Shown here piece after piece: positions 52,527 to 64,000 of a DNA stretch of 64,000 nt. Both the position numbers and the translations under genes were made by a program. The DNA is taken from NCBI RefSeq assembly GCF_000223985.1, contig NZ_AFWV01000005.1, forward strand, positions 1 through 64,000, in the 5' to 3' direction. The number at the start of each line of letters is the position of its first letter. Positions within the stretch are counted from its first letter, which is position 1. The DNA comes from Thiocapsa marina 5811. Its GTDB lineage: Bacteria; Pseudomonadota; Gammaproteobacteria; Chromatiales; Chromatiaceae. The notes below the pieces were generated by a model. That model was given only the letters and a program-made list of their open reading frames with translations. It had not been told where the DNA came from and made no database searches.

Positions 52527-52839
52527 CGCTCGAATGAGCGAAGCTCCACCGACCTCGGACGTTGGCGAGATCCGAGTTTCCGCAACCTGGGGCCTTCCCT
52601 TCAGCAACAAACGCGACGAATCTGCCCCTCCCGGCGTGAAGTGATCGGTGGCATCAGCAGCCGTGGGAGTCTCCAACGCGCGTCTTCCTGCCCTTGGAGC
52701 GTCTTGGCCGGGCGTAAGGTTTTTGCCGAATGCAGCCGCCCCGCAGTCCTGGACCGGATCGGCGCGCCTGATCGCTCGATCGTCCAGGAGACGCACAGGT
52801 GATCGCATGCTCCGGGGTTCCTTGATCTGGTCAACCACC
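52527..52839. other. Intergenic between convergent RT and recD2
   Basis: 313 bases with no supported gene. Minus-strand open frames here lack start signals and family similarity. A non-coding RNA belonging to the RT cannot be excluded. Confidence 0.4.
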
Positions 52840-55023
<2,184 letters not shown>

Positions 55024-55267
55024 GATGCTGCGGACCTGTTTTGACTGGGGGGCGGTGTCGGTGTGTCTCGCACGATGCCGATGGCGTTCTCAATACCCGA
55101 TCCGGGCCGGATCGGGATACCCTCATTCGACAATGCCGATTGAAGTGGAGGAGGGCGCAGCATAGGCCGAGATCGGCGAATGGCCAAGGACCTGCGCATG
55201 CGTTTTGATTTAGACTTGATGGTATGTTAGTGGAAAACGCGCCATGTACTTGGCAAAGGAAGAGACC

Positions 55268-58200
55268 ATGTTGCCGGTACCCGTCGTTGGTCAGCTCGCC
55301 ATCGTTCGCAAGCGACCTTTCGTCGTCACCGAGATCATTCCCGCCGCGCCCGGCATCGGCGGTGACGCCGTCAGGCGCACGAACCTGATTCGACTGTCTT
55401 CGGTCGAGGACGACGGTCTCGGCGAGGAGCTTCAGGTCATCTGGGAGCTGGAGCCGGGGACCGCGGTGCATGAGAAGTCCATGCTCCCTGATCCCGACAC
55501 CTTCGATCACCCCAAGCGCCTCCAGGCGTTCCTCGACGCGGTGCGCTGGGGCGCCGTCTCGCAGGCCGACGACAAGGCCCTGCAATCCCCCTTCCGCAGC
55601 GGTATCGAGGTGGACGAGTACCAGCTCGATCCGGTCGTGCGCGCCTTATCCATGCCGCGGGTCAACCTGCTGATCGCCGACGACGTCGGGCTCGGCAAGA
55701 CCATCGAGGCCGGCCTGGTGGTCCAGGAGATGATCCTTCGCCACCGTGTTCGCTCGGTGCTGATCGTCTGCCCGTCCTCGCTGCAAGTGCAGTGGAAAGA
55801 GGAGATGCGCGACAAGTTCGGCTTGGAGTTCCGCATCGTCGACAGCGAGAGCATCAGCCAGCTCCGCCGTAAGCGTGGCATCCACGTCAACCCCTGGTCC
55901 CACTTCCCGCGCCTGATCACCTCCATCGACTACCTCAAACGAGAGCGCCCCCTGCGCGCTTTGCGCGAGACCCTGCCGGCCGGCGAGCAGTCCGCTTACC
56001 CGCGGGCCTATGATCTGCTGATCGTCGACGAGGCCCACAACGTGGCCCCCTCCGGGCGCGGCAAGTACGCCACCGACTCCATGCGCACCCTGGCCATTCG
56101 CCTGCTGGCCCCGCACTTCGAGCACAAGCTGTTCCTCTCCGCCACCCCGCACAACGGTTACAGCGAGAGCTTTGCCGCCCTGCTGGAGCTGCTCGACAGC
56201 CAGCGGTTCGCCCGTGCCGTCACACCCGACCGCAATCAATTGGATGCCGTCATGGTCCGGCGGATGAAGTCGGAGCTGAAACTGCGCTGGGACGGCAGCC
56301 GGCGCTTTGCCGAACGGGTCGTCAAACACCTGGAGGTGCCCTACACCGAGGAGGAACGCCAAGCCCACCGCGCCTTGCAGACCTATTCCGCGCTGCGTCT
56401 CAAACAGGCCACCTCCGACGGCGAGCGCATGGCCGCCGAGTTCGTCCTCAAGCTGCTCAAGAAGCGCCTGTTCTCCTCGCCTGCCGCCTTCGGGATCACA
56501 CTGGAAAAGCACATCGCCAGCGTCGGCCGCCGAGCAGCCGCGAGCACCGCCGCGGTCGCCCGCGACATCGAGGATTTCTCCGACGATTACGCCGACGATG
56601 AGGCGTACGAGCTTGAAACCGGCGAGGTTGTCGGTTCCGTCAGTCAGGCCCTCTCGCCGATCTCCGCCGAAGAACAGGCACTGCTGCGACAGCTCAGCGC
56701 CTACGCCGCCAAAACCAGTCTGCGCCCCGACAGCAAGGCCCGGACCCTCATCGACTGGCTGAAGGACACCCTGCGCCCCGGCGGCCAGTGGAACCAGGCG
56801 CGCGTCATCATCTTCACCGAGTACCGCGCCACCCAGAACTGGTTGTATGACCTGCTGGCCCGCGAAGGCTTTGCGGAAGAGGGCCGGCTGGAGATGATCT
56901 TCGGCGGTATGCCCAACGATCGGCGCGAGCCGATCAAGGCCGCCTTCCAGGCCCACCCGAAGGAATCTGCCGTGCGCATCCTGCTCGCCACCGATGCCGC
57001 CTCCGAGGGTGTCAATCTGCAGAACCACTGCTCGCGGCTGATCCACTTCGAGATCCCCTGGAACCCCAACCGCATGGAGCAACGCAACGGCCGGGTGGAT
57101 CGGCACGGCCAAAAGGCCGCCGAGGTGCAGATCCACCACTTCGTCGGCCGCGGCTTCGAGACCGCGCAGATCTCGGACAAGCCCGCGGAGCTGGAAGACG
57201 ATCTCGAATTCCTGATGCGCGCGGCGCTCAAGGTCGAGACGATTCGCGAAGATCTCGGGAAGGTCGGCCCCGTGATCGCACGCCAGGTCGAAGAGGCCAT
57301 GCTCGGCCGTCGTCTCCATCTCGACACCTCGCGGGCCGAGCAGGAGGCCGAGCCGGTACGCCGCATGCTCAAGTTCGAGCGCAAGCTGCGCGAGCAACTG
57401 GAAAAGCTCGCCGCCCAGCTCAACGACACCCAACACGAGCTGAACCTCACCCCCGAGCACATCGAGAACGTGGTTCGCGTCGGCCTGGACCTGGCCGGTC
57501 AACCCGCCCTGATCCCGGCCGAAGTCCCCGGCCTCTGGCCTGACCCCACCGGTCTGCGCAAGACCTGCCCGGTTTTCCGGCTACCGGCGCTCGCCAACAG
57601 TTGGGCGCAGTGTGCCGACGGGCTCGCACACCCGCACACCAAGAGGATGCGCCCCATCGTTTTCGACGCCGCACTGGCCACGGGCCGCGACGATGTCGTC
57701 CTGGCGCATCTCAACCACCGTCTGGTCCAGATGTGCCTGCGTCTACTGCGTGCCGAGATTTGGTCTTTGGGAGGTCAAGGGGACGCGCGCGCCAAGCGCC
57801 TGTCCCGCGTCTCGGCGTGCGTGGTGGACGATTCGGCGCTGACTCACCCCGTGGTCATCGCCCACGGGCGCATCATCGTGCTGGGCGGCGACAACCACAG
57901 GCTGCACGAGGAGATCATCCATGCCGGCGGCGCGCTCATCGAGGGGCGCTTGAGCCGTCTCAACGTCGGTGACACCAAGGCAGCGCTCGCCGCAGCGACC
58001 GACACCCCCGCGTCGCCGGCCATCGAGGAACGCTTCCAGGCCCTTTGGCCCAAACACCGCGACGCCCTGCTGGCCGCGCTGGAAGCTCGCCGGGTCGAGC
58101 GCACCAAGAACCTGGAAAAGAACCTCGACGATCTGGCCGAGAAGGAAGCGAACAAGCTCAAGGCCGTGATGACCGAGCTGCACCGTGCCATCCAGGCCGA

Positions 58201-58447
58201 GCTGGACCGCAAGGACGGCCCCCAGCTCCTGCTCGATCTGGGCGGCGACGAGCCCGGCCAGCAGCAGCGCGAGCGCGATCTGGCAGCGCTGCGCCGCCGT
58301 CTCAAAGAGATCCCGGACGAGATCCAGCGCGAATCCGACCATATCCGCGCCCGCTTCGCGAACCCTAGTGCCCGCCTCTTTCCGGTCGCCGTCACCTGGC
58401 TCATCCCGCGCAAGGCAGTGCTTGCCATCACCGGAGGTCGGCCATGA
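55268..58447 (+). CDS. drmD: DISARM SNF2-like helicase DrmD
   Basis: 1059 aa from ATG 55268, which follows aaggaagag; ATG 55244 is possible. SF2/SNF2 motifs: I LIADDVGLGKTIEAGLVVQE, Ia VLIVCPSSLQVQWKEEM, II LLIVDEAHNVAPSGRGKYAT, III HKLFLSATPHNGYSESF, V RILLATDAASEGVNLQ, VI NPNRMEQRNGRVDRHGQKAA. Length and the helical C-terminal extension (RVERTKNLEKNLDDLAEKEA) fit DrmD of class 1 DISARM, an anti-phage system pairing methylation with restriction. Overlaps the drmMI start by 4 nt. Confidence 0.87.
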   Translation: MLPVPVVGQLAIVRKRPFVVTEIIPAAPGIGGDAVRRTNLIRLSSVEDDGLGEELQVIWELEPGTAVHEKSMLPDPDTFDHPKRLQAFLDAVRWGAVSQADDKALQSPFRSGIEVDEYQLDPVVRALSMPRVNLLIADDVGLGKTIEAGLVVQEMILRHRVRSVLIVCPSSLQVQWKEEMRDKFGLEFRIVDSESISQLRRKRGIHVNPWSHFPRLITSIDYLKRERPLRALRETLPAGEQSAYPRAYDLLIVDEAHNVAPSGRGKYATDSMRTLAIRLLAPHFEHKLFLSATPHNGYSESFAALLELLDSQRFARAVTPDRNQLDAVMVRRMKSELKLRWDGSRRFAERVVKHLEVPYTEEERQAHRALQTYSALRLKQATSDGERMAAEFVLKLLKKRLFSSPAAFGITLEKHIASVGRRAAASTAAVARDIEDFSDDYADDEAYELETGEVVGSVSQALSPISAEEQALLRQLSAYAAKTSLRPDSKARTLIDWLKDTLRPGGQWNQARVIIFTEYRATQNWLYDLLAREGFAEEGRLEMIFGGMPNDRREPIKAAFQAHPKESAVRILLATDAASEGVNLQNHCSRLIHFEIPWNPNRMEQRNGRVDRHGQKAAEVQIHHFVGRGFETAQISDKPAELEDDLEFLMRAALKVETIREDLGKVGPVIARQVEEAMLGRRLHLDTSRAEQEAEPVRRMLKFERKLREQLEKLAAQLNDTQHELNLTPEHIENVVRVGLDLAGQPALIPAEVPGLWPDPTGLRKTCPVFRLPALANSWAQCADGLAHPHTKRMRPIVFDAALATGRDDVVLAHLNHRLVQMCLRLLRAEIWSLGGQGDARAKRLSRVSACVVDDSALTHPVVIAHGRIIVLGGDNHRLHEEIIHAGGALIEGRLSRLNVGDTKAALAAATDTPASPAIEERFQALWPKHRDALLAALEARRVERTKNLEKNLDDLAEKEANKLKAVMTELHRAIQAELDRKDGPQLLLDLGGDEPGQQQRERDLAALRRRLKEIPDEIQRESDHIRARFANPSARLFPVAVTWLIPRKAVLAITGGRP

Positions 58448-61129
58448 GCGTCACCCGCCACCACGCCGAATGGCTGTCCCTGGTTGAGGTCTCCGGCCCC
58501 TTCGTCTCCCTGCCGGTGCTGCTGCGCACCTTCCCGCAGGGGCTGGAGCCGCGCGACCCGGTCCAGGCCAAGGCCCTGCGCGCCGCCTACGAGACCTGGC
58601 AGGACCACCCGAGCGCGCCCGGTCAGCAACGCGCCTGGGTGCTGCACGTCCTTACCCAGCTACTCGGCTATCCGGCTGGACAACTCGCGGAGGGCCAGAC
58701 CCTGCCTGCGGGTCTGGAAGCCAACATGCCTGAGTTGGGCGAGACTCTGCGTCCGGACTTCGCGCTCCTCGGTTCCGCGGGCAGCGACACGGCCGGTCAG
58801 GCGCAGATCCTCATCGCCAGCTACCCCGCCGAACAGGCCCTGGATCGCCCCGTCATCGGCAGGCACTGGAAGGCCACCCCCGCTACCCGGATGATGGAGT
58901 TGCTCCACGGGGCCAACGTGTCCGTGGGGCTGGTCACCAACGGCGAGCAGTGGATGCTGGTCTATGCCCCGCGCGGCGAGACCAGCGGCTACGCCTCCTG
59001 GTACGCTGCCCTCTGGTTGGACGAGCCGCTGACGCTGTGTGCTTTCCATTCCCTGCTCGGCGTGCGCCGCCTGCTCGGGGTGGCCGCGGACAGCACCCTG
59101 TCGGCCCTGCTCAAGGCGAGCGCGGAGGATCAGCAGGAGGTCACCGACCAACTCGGCTATCAGGTGCGCGAGGCGGTCGAGGTGCTGGTGCAGTCCTTCG
59201 ATGCACTGGACAAGGACAGCGGCCGGACCCTGCTCAAAGGTGTCGACCCCGGCGACCAATACGACGCCGCCCTGACCATCATGATGCGGATGGTCTTCCT
59301 CTTCTCCGCCGAAGAGCGCGGGCTGCTCCATTTGGGCAAGCCGCTGTACGACGACAACTACGCCGTCTCCACTCTGCAGGAACAGTTGCAGGAGGTCGCA
59401 GACCGTTCCGGGGAGGAGGTGCTGGAGCGCCGCACCGATGCCTGGGTACGGCTGCTCGCCACCTTCCGCGCCGTGCATGGCGGTCTCCAGCACCAGGATC
59501 TGCTGATGCCGGCCTACGGCGGTTCCCTGTTCGATCCCGACCGCTACCCTTTCCTCGAAGGACGCGCCGCGGGCACCCGCTGGCGCCATACCACCGCCGA
59601 CCCCCTGGCGATCAACAACCGGGTCGTGCTGCATCTGCTGAACTCGCTGCAACGGCTGCGCACCAAGGCCGGCGGCGCGGGCCAGGGCGGCTACGAGACC
59701 CGGCGCGTCTCCTTCCGGGCGCTCGGCGTGGAGCAGATCGGCCATGTCTACGAGGGCCTGCTCGACCACGCCGCAGTACGCGCCGCCGAGCCCGTTCTGG
59801 GTATCAAAGGGACGCGCAAGAAGGAACCGGAGATCGCGCTGGCCGAGCTGGAGTCCCGGCTGGCCCGGGGCGAAGACAAGCTCATCGACTTTCTCAAAGA
59901 CGAGACCGGCCGCTCCGTTGCGGCCCTGCGTCGTGAGCTGGGCGAAGGCGGCCTGCTCGACGCCCATCGGCTGCACCTGGCCTGCGATCAGGACGAGACC
60001 CTGGTCGCCCGCCTGCAGCCCTTTGTCGGCCTGATCCGCGACGACTCCTTCGAGCGCCCGTTCGTGGTGCTGCCCGGCAGCGTTTATGTCACTGCGGGCA
60101 CCAACCGCCGCAGTACCGGCACCCACTACACCCCGCCCTCGCTCACCGAGCCCATCGTCCAGCACACCCTGGAGCCGCTGGTCTACGAAGGCCCCGCCGA
60201 GGGCTGGCCCCGCGATCAGTGGCGGCTCAAGTCACCCAAGGAGATCCTGGCGCTCAAGATCTGCGACATGGCGATGGGCTCCGGTGCCTTCCTGGTGCAA
60301 GCCTGCCGTTATCTGGCTGAACGCTTGGTGGAAGCCTGGGAGAACGCAGAGCGCCAACATCCCGGCCAGATCCTCGTCAGCCCGGATGGTCAGTTCTCAG
60401 AGGGTGCTCCGAGCGAGCGCCTGGTGCCGGCGGATGCGGCCGAGCGCATCGCCATCGCCCGCCGCGTGGTGGCCGACCGCTGCCTTTACGGCGTCGACAT
60501 CAACCCGATGGCAGTGGAGATGGCCAAGCTCTCGTTGTGGCTCATCACGATGGACAAGAACCGGCCGTTTACCTTTCTGGATCATGCGTTCAAGTGCGGG
60601 GATTCGTTGCTGGGCATTACCTCGCTGGAACAGCTGGAGAACTTTAGCCTGCGTCCCGGTGGCGGCAAGCAGATGGCGTTCTCCACCCTGAACCTGTGGC
60701 GGCATATCGAGGAGGCCAAGAGGAAACGTGAGGCGCTGGAGGCCATGCCGTCCGATACTCGAGAGCAGATCGTGGCCAAGGCGGCGCTCTATGTCGAGGC
60801 GGAGGAGGCGGTGGCTAAGCTTAATGCGGCGGCGGATGTTCTGGTGGCGGTAGAACTGAAAGGCTTAAAAGGGCACGCGTACGACGCCGAGCGGGAGCAT
60901 TCGGCAGATAACGTGATGGCATATTGGGCTGATGGACTGCCAGAATTGCAGGACTTTTCCAGTCAGTTGCTCGTTGGGCGAAGTACCCTCCAATGGGCCT
61001 TGGTGTTTCCTGAAATTATAGGAAACAAAGGGTTCGACGCCTTTGTCGGTAATCCACCATTTCTTGGGGGAAAGAGGATCGGCCAGACCCTTGGTGACGA
61101 TTATTTCGGGTTGCTTAAAGAGGTTATAA
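58444..61129 (+). pseudogene. drmMI: DISARM adenine methyltransferase DrmMI, 5' part (interrupted)
   Basis: About 895 codons before the insertion. Eco57I/PglX-like N6-adenine methyltransferase: SAM-binding motif LKICDMAMGSGAFLVQACRY (about 602-621), LYGVDINPMAVEMAKLSLWL (about 682-701) and catalytic FVGNPPFLGGKRIGQ (NPPF about 870). The N-terminal 550 residues are the specificity/helical region. Just past NPPF the gene is cut at TTATAA by an IS1182-family element; the frame then runs 37 codons into the element. Overlaps drmD by ATGA. Confidence 0.88.
61124..61129. repeat. Target duplication TTATAA, left copy
   Basis: TTATAA here and at 62986-62991 flank the IS1182-family element. Joining the flanks through one copy restores the drmMI frame, which supports a 6-bp target duplication of a palindromic site. 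Confidence 0.8.
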
Positions 61130-62985
61130 TTAGTGCTCGACCGAAAACCCCGTTTTTTCCCGCCCCGGCACCTCGCCCTGAATGGCGGGCCGGGGCCAGC
61201 GTATTCAATCGAGCCGCATTCGATGCGGATTCGTGGAATTAAACCGGATTAATGCGAATGACTCGCATCACCGGCATTCCGCAGGCGCACCACTCCCGTG
61301 GGGGTCGGCACCGGATCCGATCGAAAGGGTCAAGCAGCGCGTCGGCGGCGCTGTCGTTCCCGCTCGCGCCGCGCCTCCTCGGCCTCCTGCGCCAGCAGCA
61401 GCGTACCGATGCGCTGGAGGTTGCGCGCCACCACCGCCAAGGCGACATAGCGCTTGAAGCCGTCGATCCCGTGATCGCGACAGCGGTCGAGCCCGTGGAC
61501 CTCCAGCGCGTTGATGGCGGACTCCACGGCGGAGTGTTTGCGGCGCAGCTGGATGAAGCGCGGATCGCCTTCGCGTTCGCGCTCCGCGGCCGAGCACTTG
61601 CCCTTCTTCGGCAGCACCGGAAAGTCGATCACCTCGGCCAGGGCGCGTTGGTTGGCGGGGCTGTGAAAGCCCTTGTCCATGCTGACGCTCCCGACCGCCG
61701 GGAAGCGCGCCACGATCTCTTCCACCAAGGGAACGGCGACCTGATCGTCGGTGATGCGCTCCATGACCCGATGGTGCAGGATGAAGCCGTGCTGATCTTC
61801 GCCGATCGCCACGCGCAGACCCAGCTCCACCGGCACGCCGGCCTTGCCTTTGCTGATCCACTCGGTATGGGGTTGGAAGATCGAGAAGACCTTCTCGGCA
61901 TGCGGGATGGTCTGACCGCACAGCACGCGGCGGCGGATCTGGTCGATCTGCCGCTCGCCGTGGGCGATGAAGGCATCGAGCGGCGCGAGCTGGACGTCCG
62001 GCAACGCGGCGATCAGGTGCAGGCGGATGCGCGTCTCGCGCGCCCGCATCAGAAAGCCCCCGGCCAGGTCCAGGTAGGCGGCATGGGCCGCTTCGATCTC
62101 GATACGCCGTGCGGCCCGTTTCTCCGGATCCTGCGCCGTGGAGTGCTTGAGGGTTTGCGCCCGCCGATAGGCTTTCTTCAGGCAGCGCACGTTGTAGGCG
62201 CTTTGCCGCCAATCGCTCAGGCCGGCGTCCTCGCACAATCCGGCGCTGGTCTCGATGGCCTTGCGCACCGCATCGAAGAGCAGGTTGATGTCGGTCGGAT
62301 AATGCACGTGGGTCTCGACCACGAAGGAGTCACAGCGCACCGCGAGGGAATCGTCCGGACTTTTTTTTACCAAGGCATGGCCGGCACCCACCAGCGCTTG
62401 GTTGATGCGCTCGAGCAGCTCGGGCGTGAACAGGCTCAGGTTGTCCTTGAGCGTCTGCAGATTGTAGGTCGTGTCGTCGGCCCAGTCGGCATGGCCGAGC
62501 ATCTTGCGCAGAGTGGTGTGCTGATTGGCCAGCTCGAGAATGCGGTCGTAATCGGCGTTCAGTCCCAAGCGCAGCACGCCGAGCACCAGGATCGCCCACT
62601 GCGACAGACCGGGCCGGCCGGTCTCGGGGCTCGCCTTGCCGTCCTCGCCGCTGCCCGGCGGGCGCAGCTCGGCGAGGATCGCGAACACCGGCTCACGCAC
62701 CTGCGGGGTGGTGTAGATGTGCTGCAGTCCACGCAAGAGCTGCGGGATATCGTCGCGCGAGCGCGGATCCAGAGCGATGGCGGCGATATCCTCTTCGCCG
62801 AGTTTCAATTGCGGATCGATCACGTTGCGCATAGTGGCTCGAATCACGACGTTCATGAAGACTCATGGCATGCCCCGGCGAAAATCGGCCGAAATCGCCT
62901 TCGAGTCATCAGGAAATCAATAGGTTAGCGTTTTCTCTGCCCCTCTCGATCGAAAATCGGCATGATCTTCGATCATGGGGACATA
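61130..62985 (-). mobile_element. IS1182-family insertion sequence in drmMI
   Basis: 1856 bp between two TTATAA copies, with one transposase gene on the minus strand. Terminal inverted repeats are weak by eye. A GC-rich hairpin (cccgccccggca / tggcgggccggggc, about 61160-61197) lies near the left end. Palindromic target preference is known in this family. Confidence 0.85.
61330..62856 (-). CDS. IS1182-family transposase
   Basis: 508 aa, intact. Begins MNVVIRATMRNVIDPQLKLG, with the N-terminal DUF772-type region (RPGLSQWAILVLGVLRLGLN), VRCDSFVVETHVHYPTDINL (first catalytic Asp of the DDE core), GSVSMDKGFHSPANQRALAE (second) and RRKHSAVESAINALEVHGLD (Glu region). The C-terminus is arginine-rich. 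With the frame intact, the element may still be active. Confidence 0.88.
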   Translation of the reverse strand: MNVVIRATMRNVIDPQLKLGEEDIAAIALDPRSRDDIPQLLRGLQHIYTTPQVREPVFAILAELRPPGSGEDGKASPETGRPGLSQWAILVLGVLRLGLNADYDRILELANQHTTLRKMLGHADWADDTTYNLQTLKDNLSLFTPELLERINQALVGAGHALVKKSPDDSLAVRCDSFVVETHVHYPTDINLLFDAVRKAIETSAGLCEDAGLSDWRQSAYNVRCLKKAYRRAQTLKHSTAQDPEKRAARRIEIEAAHAAYLDLAGGFLMRARETRIRLHLIAALPDVQLAPLDAFIAHGERQIDQIRRRVLCGQTIPHAEKVFSIFQPHTEWISKGKAGVPVELGLRVAIGEDQHGFILHHRVMERITDDQVAVPLVEEIVARFPAVGSVSMDKGFHSPANQRALAEVIDFPVLPKKGKCSAAEREREGDPRFIQLRRKHSAVESAINALEVHGLDRCRDHGIDGFKRYVALAVVARNLQRIGTLLLAQEAEEARRERERQRRRRAA

Positions 62986-62991
62986 TTATAA
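62986..62991. repeat. Target duplication TTATAA, right copy
   Basis: Right copy of the 6-bp duplication; drmMI coding sequence resumes directly after it at 62992. Confidence 0.8.
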
Positions 62992-64000
62992 CCCACTGTT
63001 CGGAAATAGAAAACGTGGTTTCTGTTCAGGCACTAATTAATACTAAGGGTGCTGGAGACCTGTCTGTATATTTCTTTAAGCGAGCATTGATACTGATGAA
63101 AGAAGGAGGCGTCTCAGGGTTAATAGCAACTGACACTTTCATTGAAGGAGACACACAGAGATGTGGCCCAGATCACCTCTTGAATAGCGGGGCTTCTTTT
63201 GCACGGGCTATTACCAGCCTGAAATGGCCTGGCGCAGCGGCTGTTAATGTATGTGTTGTTCATGCCTACAAGGGGGATTGGGCCGGCGGATGTTTTATTA
63301 ACAATAAGCCGGTGAAGTCTATAAGCGCCTTGCTCTCGGAAGATCCTGGGCATATGGATGTGGTGCAACTTAGTACCAGAAAAAGAATGGCGGCGAAGGG
63401 GGTTACACCGCTGGGCGACGGATTTGTGCTGTCCCCATCGTTAGCACGTGAATTGTGTCTTGACGACGAGCGGAATCACACTGTCATTAAGCCGTATCTG
63501 ATTGGTCAGGATTTCAATACTGATGTTCTGCAAAGGCCAAGCCGCTTCCTTATTGACTTTGGTGATATGTCGGAAGATGAGGCAAGAAGTTATCGGCTTC
63601 CCTTCGCAAGAGTTGAGGAGTTGGTACGCCCGGTCAGGGAGCGGTTGCACCGACAAATCCACGAATCATGTTTTTGGAAGCATTGGGATCGACGAACAGC
63701 TTTTCTTTCATCTCTCCCAAAGGGTGATGTTCTTGTAACTTCACTAATTAGTAAACACTGGGCACTGGCTTTCGTCGCGAATGGTTACGTTTATGACCAA
63801 AAAGTTGTCGTTTTCGCCGAAAATACGTATCAATGTTTTTGTATATACCAGAGCAACATCCATGAAGCGTGGGCGCGTCGCGAAGGTGGCTTAAATATCG
63901 GCCCAACGCCTTCCTACACTGTTAGCACAAATTTCAATACCTTCGCACCTCCAGAAGGGTTTCCATCAAATCTGGATTCGCACACCGGTGAGCGATTAGG
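62992..64000 (+). pseudogene. drmMI: DrmMI, 3' part, running off the window
   Basis: From 62992 the frame is open to the last base: THCSEIENVVSVQALINTKG, AGDLSVYFFKRALILMKEGG, VSGLIATDTFIEGDTQRCGP, LNIGPTPSYTVSTNFNTFAP and others, matching the region after NPPF in DrmMI/PglX-type methyltransferases. When joined to GLLKEVI of the 5' part through one TTATAA the reading frame is continuous. This part is noticeably more AT-rich than the 5' half. No start codon of its own with a ribosome site was seen. Confidence 0.85.

Noticed and set aside
55646-57502. 618-codon minus-strand open frame opposite drmD
   Set aside because: Shadow of the helicase gene; no family features.
58660-60165. 501-codon minus-strand open frame opposite drmMI
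   Set aside because: Shadow of the methyltransferase gene; no family features.
61252-62928. 558-codon plus-strand open frame opposite the IS1182 transposase
   Set aside because: The minus strand carries the DDE transposase motifs; the plus frame is an artefact of codon bias.

Overview
The window is GC-rich, densely coded DNA from a proteobacterium. The DUF3581 gene (40544-41254), the RecD2 helicase, the DISARM-type genes and the insertion-sequence mix point to a gammaproteobacterium, possibly a Chromatiaceae-like purple sulfur bacterium; that last step is inference. No rRNA or tRNA was seen. Most of the window is accessory DNA: an injection-system cluster, a mobile-element pile-up, remnants of a conjugative element, and a defence island.

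Region 1 (1-3125) ends a secreted-type SBBP beta-propeller protein with 153-bp tandem C-terminal repeats, followed by an IS3 scrap and a 194-bp MITE flanked by an 8-bp target duplication.

Region 2 (2973-30987, all on the minus strand) is a nearly complete extracellular contractile injection system (eCIS, Afp/PVC-like). In transcription order it encodes: sheath, two tube proteins, DUF5908 protein, Pvc7-like tube adaptor, VgrG-like spike, PAAR tip, gp25, a very large baseplate J protein, a two-helix membrane protein, a Pvc12-like baseplate protein, tape measure, AAA+ ATPase, Pvc16-like terminator, an unknown 384-aa protein translationally coupled to a 1430-aa cargo ending in an HNH-like nuclease, and a multi-spanning membrane protein with lipase-like motifs. 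No tail fibre was recognised, while two membrane proteins sit among structural genes; the machine may be membrane-anchored rather than released.

Region 3 (31273-39002) is a nest of mobile elements: an ISAs1 element with a broken transposase, an IS630 transposase split by a 3.8-kb transposon (zinc-ribbon protein, DDE transposase, ExeA-like ATPase, small protein), and a decayed IS1595 element whose terminal repeats match the MITE at 2.7 kb.

Region 4 (39003-46542) holds a hypothetical gene, a CRISPR-repeat-like sequence, the DUF3581 gene, another hypothetical gene, then remnants of an integrative conjugative element: a MobH-type relaxase with an internally inverted segment, a broken duplicated gene, a truncated ParM-like gene and a small membrane protein.

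Region 5 (46543-64000) is a defence island: a three-gene operon (DUF262 protein, DUF3696 AAA ATPase, unknown third protein), a UG/DRT-like reverse transcriptase, recD2 on the opposite strand, and the start of a class 1 DISARM operon (drmD, drmMI). The drmMI gene is interrupted by an IS1182-family element inserted at TTATAA; removing the element and one TTATAA restores the reading frame exactly. The window ends inside drmMI.
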